Shown one piece after another: positions 9,967-15,661 of a DNA stretch of 15,661 bases. The notes beneath the pieces are model-generated. The model was not told the origin of the DNA. It worked only from the letters and a program-made list of their open reading frames with translations, and made no database searches. Origin of the DNA: an uncultured Campylobacter sp. (GTDB lineage Bacteria; Campylobacterota; Campylobacteria; Campylobacterales; Campylobacteraceae); NCBI RefSeq assembly GCF_938030685.1, contig NZ_CALHHX010000196.1:1-15661 (forward strand). The letters run 5' to 3'. Each line of letters opens with the position of its first letter. The first letter of the stretch is position 1. Made by a program: the position numbers and the translations under genes.

Positions 9967-10511
9967 TTTTTTTTGCTTAAATTACAGTGCAATTTGAAAG
10001 ATTTATAATTAAAATTTAATTTATTTCAAATGGGACGGCAAATAACGACAACGCGATGAAAACTTAACGATGAAAAAATTTCATAAAATATAAAAAATGC
10101 GGAAATTTATCAAAAATTTCAGCAAATTTTAAAATTCAAAAGCTCTGTTACGATTTGATGTTGAAATAAATTTTACATCCGCTACGAAAAGCCGGCTCGC
10201 TTACGGCGAGTTGAGCGCGATTTTTTGCTCACGCAACTTCACCCACATTCGCTTTACGGCTTCACTGCTCGTAGATAATTCTCGCAACAAGGCTTGTCAC
10301 AACTAAAAATCGGGCGGTATTACTCTGTAAAAATTCCTAGTGCAGCGAATTAAAGACATCGCAATTTGGACTTTGCAAAAATATGATCAGCTATTTTTCC
10401 AAAGTTCATCGGCGCTATGTTATAACAGAGACGATTTAAAAAAAGCACCCGATCCGAATTTCATCAGAACTCGAGCGCTTGAAATTTCAAATACCCGAAT
10501 ATGAAATTTAG
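9967..10511. other. Long intergenic region between hpf and the giant gene
   Basis: Nearly 550 bp without a credible ORF. The part next to the giant gene (9967-10140) is extremely AT-rich. The middle (10190-10260) is GC-richer and has two short stem-loops: CTCGC/GCGAG (10196-10210) and TGAGC/GCTCA (10212-10231). A long imperfect hairpin lies at 10367-10408. Near the hpf stop, AAATTTCA (10482-10489) and TGAAATTT (10502-10509) could form a weak stem. I see no clear intrinsic terminator for hpf. Confidence 0.5.
10367..10408 (+). repeat. 17-bp imperfect inverted repeat (hairpin) in the intergenic region
   Basis: The arms 10367-10383 (TGGACTTTGCAAAAATA) and 10392-10408 (TATTTTTCCAAAGTTCA) pair at 15 of 17 positions, with an 8-nt loop. 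As plus-strand RNA one of the two exceptions becomes a G-U pair and only a C-C mismatch remains. As minus-strand RNA both are mismatches. No poly-U tail follows on either strand. It may be part of a structured RNA, a protein-binding site or a remnant of a mobile repeat. Confidence 0.5.
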
Positions 10512-11054
10512 CTAAAACAGACCGAATTTACCGTCCTTGCGCTTATAAAGCACACGCATTTTAGCGTCCATATCATTGAAAACCAAAAACTGATCGGTGC
10601 TTTCTTTAAGCTTATTTAGCGCCTCATCGATCTCTAGCGGCTTATATAGATCCAGCTCGGTAGGGACGATCTCATCAACTTCATCGTTTAAATTTGGCTT
10701 ATTGGCACCGACCGCATTATCTACGGCGTTTTGCTTCATTTCGTCGCGATTTTTGTGAGAATTTACCTTATCGTGGTATCTGCGAAGCACTTTTGAAGCG
10801 CGATCTACGATGAGATCGACGGCAGCGTAGAGATCTTTATCTTTTTGACGCACAACGATAGTGTCTTGATGCGCTAAATTGAGTGAGAAATCCACCACGA
10901 AGCCCTTTTTACCCTGCTTCTCGTCAGCAGAAATTACACAACGCCCCGAGATGATGTCGAGATTATATTTTTCTAGCGTCTCAAATGCGTTTTCTACATA
11001 ATTTTTAATAGCTTCTGTTAGCTCAAACTGCTTACCTACGATATTTAAATTCAT
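10512..11054 (-). CDS. hpf: Ribosome hibernation promoting factor, long form
   Basis: This 180-residue protein has the two-domain layout of long HPF. The N-terminal S30AE domain (about 1-102) binds the 30S decoding region; it starts MNLNIVGKQFELTEAIKNYV and carries the basic RASKVLRRYHDKV helix (85-97). An acidic and polar linker follows. The C-terminal dimerisation domain (about 130-180) contains KPLEIDEAL and FLVFNDMDAKMRVLYKRKDG. Long HPF joins two 70S ribosomes into inactive 100S dimers in stationary phase or starvation. The ATG at 11052-11054 follows AAGGAGAGG. The start lies 15 bp after the stop of the MshP-like gene, so hpf is probably the last gene of the pilin transcript. That is an unusual neighbour for a pilin set. 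It may also have its own promoter inside the upstream gene. Confidence 0.96.
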   Translation of the reverse strand: MNLNIVGKQFELTEAIKNYVENAFETLEKYNLDIISGRCVISADEKQGKKGFVVDFSLNLAHQDTIVVRQKDKDLYAAVDLIVDRASKVLRRYHDKVNSHKNRDEMKQNAVDNAVGANKPNLNDEVDEIVPTELDLYKPLEIDEALNKLKESTDQFLVFNDMDAKMRVLYKRKDGKFGLF

Positions 11055-11069
11055 CGCCTCTCCTTTGCA

Positions 11070-11603
11070 TTATGGTTTTTGAATAGTTCGTCTGTGATAT
11101 CTAACCTTTGGTGTACCCATAACCGCCGTATTTGACTCTACTATTACGTCTACAAGTGCAGCATGGCTTAAAATTCTGCCCACACTACCGTTCGCAAGAC
11201 TTTCTGACGAGCCTTGCCCAAAATTACTATAAGCGACGGTATGATTGCCGGGCGCACCCAGCTGTGTATCGAAATATCCGAATGTCACGGTGATATCAAA
11301 CATCTTTTGAGCTGGATCATTTGACGGATACACAAGAGTAATCGTATTTAGTGTAGGATTAGTCGCAGCCGTAGCGTTCTTCTCCTTAAGCTCAGTAGTT
11401 AGATACTGGTGCTTTTGCATAGCAAGGACTGCTAACTCCGTAGCGCTCTGAGCTAGCAGTAGCGCCTGCTCTCTGCCTTGAATATTATTGACATCGCGAG
11501 CCGTCATAGACGCGATAGATAGTGCCGTAATCGCCGTAGTCGCTACAATGATGATAAAAAATATGGCTGCTACTAGAGCGAAGCCCTTTTGCATAGTTTT
11601 CAT
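11070..11603 (-). CDS. MshP/PilX-like minor prepilin
   Basis: A 177-residue protein with a type IV prepilin-type N-terminus: MKTMQKG, then FALVAAIFFIIIVATTAITAL, cleaved by a prepilin peptidase after G7. The mature residue 5 is Ala, not the usual Glu. Lack of E5 is typical of GspK/PilX/MshP-type minor pilins that sit at the tip of the fibre. The helix continues into an amphipathic stretch with QALLLAQSATELAVLAMQ (46-63), as in PilX-like proteins, and the C-terminus ends in a YHRRTIQK segment seen in MshP-type proteins. One sequon, E74-K-N-A-T78, is present. Its ATG overlaps the TAA of the MshO-like gene (TAATG), so translation is likely coupled; AGGTGG lies about 8 nt upstream. Membrane-inserted before assembly. 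The assignment to MshP is by N-terminus and position. Confidence 0.75.
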   Translation of the reverse strand: MKTMQKGFALVAAIFFIIIVATTAITALSIASMTARDVNNIQGREQALLLAQSATELAVLAMQKHQYLTTELKEKNATAATNPTLNTITLVYPSNDPAQKMFDITVTFGYFDTQLGAPGNHTVAYSNFGQGSSESLANGSVGRILSHAALVDVIVESNTAVMGTPKVRYHRRTIQKP

Positions 11604-12664
11604 TAGTACACCACCTGTGCTTTACAAACGTTTAGATCCAACTCTGCGGGATCGAAATTTCTGCCGTCGTCTCTCATACATAGCTTAAGCGCAACGGCGC
11701 CGTTATCGTCCTTAAACCTAAACAAGCTCACGTCCTCGGCTAGTAACGCGCTGCTAGCCTTATCATACGAGTTCGCATCTTTTTCAACGGTGCTCCATGG
11801 ACGATAGTTATATTTCAAGAGTAGATTAAAATTCTTACTTAATACTTTACCTGCATTATTTTTCATATATGTTACGACTTGATCTGGAACAATCGCGTAG
11901 GCACTATGAGCTATATAGTACTGCTCGGAGAATTCCTGTGATTTATCGTTATTTGGATTTAATGGATATTGGTTGATAGTAATAGTTTCGCTTTCTTTAT
12001 TATTGGTACCCGTAGTACTAGGAGTGCCTACGGCGATCAGCACGCGATTGCTACCGTTCACGTCGACCTTTCTATCGTAGCCAAAGCCTATACCTACGCT
12101 AGTAGGTGAAGCATCATTCGTAACAACCCTAAAGATAACGGCAACTTGAGTATTAGTGGACGATTTACCGTATTCCGTAGCTCTTAAATTTCCAACTATA
12201 TTAGCCACTTGGGGGAAATCGCTGCCCAAGGATACCATATTGAATGTAGCTCTCGTATTTCCAATATAGCCTGCATCTTCTGTACCTGCTTTCCATTTGT
12301 CATCTCGGAGTTGAGACATCGACATGAAGCCACTCCAACCGGGAGTTCTCTTGTTTATATTTCTCGTCTCTACGCTTTGTCCGATCCACTCTAGTATATC
12401 GTATTTTGGATCATCTAAAGCGCTAATTGGCACGAATGCGTTCGTTCTAAGCTCTCTGCCTATAGTAGAACTTTTTATTCTATCTTCCAAGCGATTTGTT
12501 ATTAGCATTATTGCATTTTGTGTTCTAGCTTCCAGCTGATTTACTGCACGTACATGCACATAGGATTTATATATCTTTGTGTATAGATCGGCGCCGAACA
12601 TCGAGATGATACCTAATACTACGATAACAAATACAAGCTCTATAAGGGTGAAACCTTTTTTCAT
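11603..12664 (-). CDS. MshO/PilW-like minor prepilin
   Basis: A 353-residue prepilin beginning MKKG, then FTLIELVFVIVVLGIISMFGA. Cleavage is expected after G4, with Glu at mature position 5 (E9). The segment after the helix (VRAVNQLEARTQNAIMLITNRLEDRI, 38-63) resembles the Q-L...A...L-R/E-R pattern of MshO/PilW. The C-terminal part (ALLAEDVSLFRFKDDNGAVALKLCM, about 306-330) matches the 'V-S-x-F-x-F-x-D-G...L-x-L' ending of those proteins, cut here to show the pattern only. Two cysteines near the end (C329, C347) may form a disulfide. One sequon, D201-V-N-G-S205, is present. AGGAG lies 6 nt before the ATG, and the gene starts 9 bp after the MshD-like stop, so it is the second gene of the operon. 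It could alternatively be a T2SS GspJ-type pseudopilin, but the length favours MshO/PilW. Confidence 0.78.
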   Translation of the reverse strand: MKKGFTLIELVFVIVVLGIISMFGADLYTKIYKSYVHVRAVNQLEARTQNAIMLITNRLEDRIKSSTIGRELRTNAFVPISALDDPKYDILEWIGQSVETRNINKRTPGWSGFMSMSQLRDDKWKAGTEDAGYIGNTRATFNMVSLGSDFPQVANIVGNLRATEYGKSSTNTQVAVIFRVVTNDASPTSVGIGFGYDRKVDVNGSNRVLIAVGTPSTTGTNNKESETITINQYPLNPNNDKSQEFSEQYYIAHSAYAIVPDQVVTYMKNNAGKVLSKNFNLLLKYNYRPWSTVEKDANSYDKASSALLAEDVSLFRFKDDNGAVALKLCMRDDGRNFDPAELDLNVCKAQVVY

Positions 12665-12673
12665 CTCGCGCTC

Positions 12674-13423
12674 CTATCGGGAATATCGTCTAGTGACGGC
12701 TGTCTGAACGCCGACGCCGATATTGGATAAAAACGCTTTTAAAACTACTGATTTGGCAGTACCATCTTTAGCTACGGCATCGTTTAGATCCGTGGCGGCA
12801 ACCCTAACCATCTTTATATTGGTAGGGGAGCCATTGGCTGGTTGATCACTAAGGGTTCCGTTTATATCGGTACCCTTAGCATAATCTTCCGCAGTAAAAG
12901 GCTCTGCTACATAATCTACGTCGACATTAATTCCAGTATTAAGAATAAAATCACCCTTACTACTAGAGCCCACTAAATCACCTACTGTCATTTGAGTAGT
13001 AAATTTATCGTAGTCATCAACATCGTTATAACGACCGCCGCCGAAAGAAATTTTCCCTCTACCGAATTGTCTTTTTGTGGCTGGAGCTTGGGTGCTAACC
13101 TCACGCTTACTAGCCTCATCCAAAATTCCCGGTCTAGCTTCCATAGTGCTATTATCCGGCAATTTTATCGTCGGATTTACCGATAAAATTCTCTTCATGC
13201 AGCCCGTATCGCCTCCACACGTAGCATCCCCCGCGTACGCACTATCCCACTGTGCCTTAGATATACGAGACATAAAAGCTTTGGCGTTATATACAAGCTC
13301 CTCTTTGATCGCGAGGGCGTTTAGCTCGGTGGTTTGCGCGACGATACGCGGAATCGCCATCGTCGTAATCGCCAAAATCACGATAGTAAAGACTAGCTCA
13401 ATTAGAGTAAAACCTTTTTTCAT
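12674..13423 (-). CDS. MshD/PilV-like minor prepilin, first gene of the pilin operon
   Basis: A 249-residue prepilin starting MKKG, then FTLIELVFTIVILAITTMAIP, with cleavage after G4 and Glu at mature position 5. The ATG at 13421-13423 is chosen because AAAGGA lies 7 nt upstream. The frame is open further to a TTG at 13463-13465, but that would put 14 charged residues before the prepilin leader. Features beyond the helix are a Cys pair (C69, C75 in CGGDTGC), and YNDVDDYDKF (about 132-141). The latter matches the DVDDY-type motif that I associate with MshD. A sequon D186-I-N-G-T190 is present. In the MSHA system MshD is a minor pilin encoded next to MshO and MshP, as here. PilV/GspI-like is the other option. 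A TATAAT box lies 67 bp upstream. Confidence 0.76.
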   Translation of the reverse strand: MKKGFTLIELVFTIVILAITTMAIPRIVAQTTELNALAIKEELVYNAKAFMSRISKAQWDSAYAGDATCGGDTGCMKRILSVNPTIKLPDNSTMEARPGILDEASKREVSTQAPATKRQFGRGKISFGGGRYNDVDDYDKFTTQMTVGDLVGSSSKGDFILNTGINVDVDYVAEPFTAEDYAKGTDINGTLSDQPANGSPTNIKMVRVAATDLNDAVAKDGTAKSVVLKAFLSNIGVGVQTAVTRRYSR

Positions 13424-13489
13424 CTTACATCCTTTCTTTAAAATTTTGAAATTACGGAAACGCAAACTTACTCTGCGTTATCGGCGCTA

Positions 13490-13495
13490 ATTATA
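13490..13495 (-). promoter_or_regulatory. -10 box of the pilin (mshDOP-like)-hpf operon
   Basis: On the minus strand a perfect TATAAT (13490-13495, in TAGTATAATTAG) lies 67 bp upstream of the MshD-like ATG. No TTGACA-like -35 box is present at the usual distance, but the upstream sequence is T/A-rich, as in Campylobacter sigma-70 promoters. It drives transcription away from bamD and would serve the three prepilin genes and hpf. Confidence 0.6.
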
Positions 13496-13637
13496 CTATT
13501 GTTAAACTTAAATTTAGAATTTATCGCGTAAATTTTTTCGGTTTACAAAGATTTTTAAGCCCGAACGCACAAAAATTTTAAAGAAATTCCATTTTTAAAT
13601 TTGGATGCAGAATTTAAGCTTGCATTTACTCAAAGAC

Positions 13638-13643
13638 TATAAA
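13638..13643 (+). promoter_or_regulatory. -10 box of the bamD-lon operon
   Basis: TATAAA (13638-13643, within TATAAAATTA) lies about 33 bp before the bamD ATG. TTTAAG at 13613-13618 is a poor -35 candidate at 19 bp. The region 13496-13637 between the two divergent promoters is AT-rich and holds no gene. Confidence 0.5.
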
Positions 13644-13675
13644 ATTACGAGCTAAATAAATTCCAAGGATTTTTT

Positions 13676-14323
13676 ATGACAAATCTAAGTAAAATTCTAT
13701 CCGCTCTCCTATTTATCGCGTTTATCGGCGGCTGCAGCGGCAAAGGCGACGGCGAGCTTTTTAACCTAAGTCCCGAGACGTGGTATTCTAAAATTTTAGA
13801 AGATATCAACAACGCAAATATGGAGGATGCCGAGAAGCATTACACTAGCTTTTCTAGCGAACACATCGCCTCTCCGCTGCTTGAGGAGATGACACTCATT
13901 ATGGCGTGGGCTTTTGTGGAGGATGAAAACTACGAGAAAGCAAACAAATACCTAGACGAATATATCCGTCTCTACGGCACGACGCAAAAAATCGAATACG
14001 CAAGATTTCTAAAAATTAGAGCAAATTTCGATTCCTTTAGCCGCCCAAATCGCAACCAAAAGCTAATGCTAAACAGCATCGACGAAATTCGAAAATTTAT
14101 AGCTGAATACCCGCAGAGCGAGTATCGTCCGCTACTTGAGACGATGCTAACGAAGCTCAGACTTGCCGAGCATCAGCTAAATATCGACATCAAAGACCTT
14201 TACCAGCGCACCGACCGCGAAAGTTCTGCCAAAATCTACGAGCAGCGCATCGAAGAATCCCCGCTAAACGGCACCGACGTCATTAAACCGCGCTCACCTT
14301 GGTACCGCGCGATCTTTGAGTAG
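13676..14323 (+). CDS. bamD: Outer membrane protein assembly lipoprotein BamD
   Basis: A 215-residue lipoprotein with a signal peptide ending in the lipobox FIGGC. C20 is the likely lipidated residue, anchoring the protein to the inner face of the outer membrane. The mature part is alpha-helical with TPR-like repeats: WYSKILEDINNANMEDAEKHY (38-58, first repeat), then AWAFVEDENYEKANKYLDEYIRLYG spanning the second, and a third around IRKFIAEYPQSEY. BamD works with BamA to fold and insert beta-barrel proteins; ComL and YfiO are older names. The length is in the usual range. AAGGA lies 6 nt before the ATG. lon starts 8 bp after the TAG stop, so the two form an operon. The bamD-lon pair is also adjacent in C. 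jejuni (established knowledge, recalled). Confidence 0.88.
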   Translation: MTNLSKILSALLFIAFIGGCSGKGDGELFNLSPETWYSKILEDINNANMEDAEKHYTSFSSEHIASPLLEEMTLIMAWAFVEDENYEKANKYLDEYIRLYGTTQKIEYARFLKIRANFDSFSRPNRNQKLMLNSIDEIRKFIAEYPQSEYRPLLETMLTKLRLAEHQLNIDIKDLYQRTDRESSAKIYEQRIEESPLNGTDVIKPRSPWYRAIFE

Positions 14324-14331
14324 GAGGAGCG

Positions 14332-15661
14332 ATGCAACTAATGCAAAATACAACTTTCCCGAGCGATCTGCCCATCATCGTCGAGGACGAGCTATTTTTA
14401 TATCCCTTTATGATAGCGCCCCTTTTCATCGGCGACGAGCATAACAAAAAGGCTCTCGATCTAGCCGCTAAAAACGAATCTATGATAATGGTCGTAAGCT
14501 CAAAGTCGGAATTTAGCGGCGATAGAAGCTTCGGCGGTATCTATAACGCAGGCGTCGTGGGCTCCGTGATGAGAACCGTGCCGCTCCCTGACGGTCGGGT
14601 TAAAATTTTATTCCAAGGCGCGCTAAAAGGTAAAATCGTAAAAGAAATTTCACAATATCCGTTAATCGCTACCGTCGATATCATCCACGACGAGCGCGGC
14701 AACGACCAGAAATTAGACGCGCTGGTAAGCGTGCTGAAAGAAAAAACCAAGACGCTTAGCACGCTCACGCATTTTTTCCCGAACGATCTACTGAAAACCA
14801 TCGACGACGGCACCGACGCCGCGCGCGTTTGCGACCTAATTTTAAGCGCACTGCGGCTAAAAAAGCAGGTAGCCTACTCATTTTTTACCGAGAGCAACTT
14901 GCAAAAGCGCCTTTTCAACCTCATCAACTACATCTCCGACGAGATTGAAGCGCAGAGGCTTGAAAAGGAGATCAAAAGCAAAGTTCACTCCAAGATCGAC
15001 AAGACGAACAAAGAGTATTTTTTAAAAGAGCAGCTCAAGCAGATCCAAAAGGAGCTCGGCGGCGATGCCGACCGCGACGTCGAGATCGAGGAATACCGCA
15101 AAAAGCTGGAAGCCAAAAAGTCATATTTGGGCGAGGACGCCTACAAAGAGATCAAAAAGCAGATCGATAAATTTGCCCGCCTTCATCCGGACAGCGCCGA
15201 TGCGGGGCTCGTGCAGAGCTATCTGGACTGGGTTTTGGAGGTGCCTTTTGAAAAGACCGCCAAGCATAAGATGTCCATCGAGGGAGTTACGGCGCAGCTA
15301 AATAAAGACCACCACTCCCTGAAAAAGCCCAAGGCGCGCATCGAGGAGTATTTCGCGCTAAAGCAGCTTTTAGAGCTTCGCGGCACAAGCGGCAAGAAAA
15401 ATAAAGAGGACGGCAAAAACGGCGGCGCGATCTTGTGCTTCTACGGCCCTCCCGGCGTAGGCAAGACGAGCCTTGCAAACTCCATTGCGACCGCGCTTAA
15501 GCGTAAGCTCATCCGCATCGCTTTGGGTGGGCTCGAGGACGTAAACGAGCTGCGCGGACACCGCCGCACCTACATCGGCGCGATGCCTGGGCGTATCGTG
15601 CAAGGCCTCATCGAGGCAAATCAGATGAACCCCGTCATCGTGCTTGATGAGATCGATAAAA
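14332..15661 (+). CDS. lon: Lon ATP-dependent protease (N-terminal 443 residues, cut by window edge)
   Basis: The frame from ATG (14332-14334) stays open to the window end. The N-terminal substrate-binding domain starts LPIIVEDELFLYPFMIAPLFI. A coiled-coil region follows (about 200-260) with the family-typical EYFLKEQLKQIQKELG. The AAA+ domain has Walker A GPPGVGKT (372-379), RGHRRTYIGAMPGRI and Walker B VIVLDEID (435-442). The proteolytic Ser-Lys domain lies outside the window. Lon degrades misfolded and some regulatory proteins in the cytoplasm. A short K/G-rich insert (GKKNKEDGKNGG) just before Walker A is longer than in E. coli Lon as I recall it. The ribosome binding site AGGAGG overlaps the bamD stop, so translation is likely coupled. 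A second ATG at codon 4 could also serve, but the first has the better spacing. Confidence 0.97.
   Translation, partial: MQLMQNTTFPSDLPIIVEDELFLYPFMIAPLFIGDEHNKKALDLAAKNESMIMVVSSKSEFSGDRSFGGIYNAGVVGSVMRTVPLPDGRVKILFQGALKGKIVKEISQYPLIATVDIIHDERGNDQKLDALVSVLKEKTKTLSTLTHFFPNDLLKTIDDGTDAARVCDLILSALRLKKQVAYSFFTESNLQKRLFNLINYISDEIEAQRLEKEIKSKVHSKIDKTNKEYFLKEQLKQIQKELGGDADRDVEIEEYRKKLEAKKSYLGEDAYKEIKKQIDKFARLHPDSADAGLVQSYLDWVLEVPFEKTAKHKMSIEGVTAQLNKDHHSLKKPKARIEEYFALKQLLELRGTSGKKNKEDGKNGGAILCFYGPPGVGKTSLANSIATALKRKLIRIALGGLEDVNELRGHRRTYIGAMPGRIVQGLIEANQMNPVIVLDEIDK

Noticed and set aside
10196..10231. Two 5-bp stem-loops (CTCGC/GCGAG and TGAGC/GCTCA) as a terminator or riboswitch
   Set aside because: The stems are only 5 bp, a T run sits in the loop and not after the stem, and no known riboswitch core is visible.
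13424..13465. Longer start (TTG) for the MshD-like prepilin
   Set aside because: It would add 14 residues before a normal prepilin leader, while the internal ATG has a good AAAGGA site.

Overview
The window reads as chromosomal DNA of a Campylobacter (Campylobacterota). The signs are the very frequent AAATTT/TAAAATTT words between genes, Campylobacter-like LepA, BamD, Lon and long-form HPF proteins, and strong AGGA-type ribosome binding sites. The housekeeping genes look GC-rich for the genus, so a lineage such as C. gracilis, C. showae or C. rectus seems more likely than C. jejuni. The species is an inference, not something I can prove from this window.

Layout. Bases 1-101 hold the C-terminus of an unrecognised plus-strand protein. 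On the minus strand, 312-1016 is a DUF6882-like gene broken by one in-frame amber stop, with a perfect 14-bp inverted repeat in its leader. About 540 bp of gene-free, AAATTT-rich, degenerately repeated DNA follows (1077-1615). lepA (1616-3412, minus) comes next, then an intergenic stretch that contains a strong minus-strand terminator (3738-3767).

Bases 3791-13423 form a minus-strand surface/pilus locus. In transcription order it holds an MshD-like prepilin, an MshO/PilW-like prepilin and an MshP/PilX-like prepilin. These are followed, 15 bp later, by the ribosome hibernation factor hpf, a 592-bp gap, and a 2042-residue exported protein. That protein combines a DUF11-associated N-terminal module with a segment resembling the DUF6701 region of MshQ. 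The order D-O-P-Q matches the distal end of the Vibrio MSHA pilus operon, with hpf placed between P and Q. Every one of the four predicted exported proteins carries at least one D/E-x-N-x-S/T sequon of the kind used by the Campylobacter N-glycosylation system.

Divergent from the pilin operon, across a 252-bp promoter region, are bamD (outer-membrane assembly lipoprotein, 13676-14323) and lon (14332 to the window edge, cut just after Walker B). The bamD-lon pair is a conserved Campylobacter arrangement. The housekeeping genes are ordinary. The part worth attention is the MSHA-like minor-pilin locus with its giant MshQ-like partner and embedded hpf. No major pilin, ATPase, platform protein or secretin is present in this window, so the locus must depend on machinery encoded elsewhere if it works.
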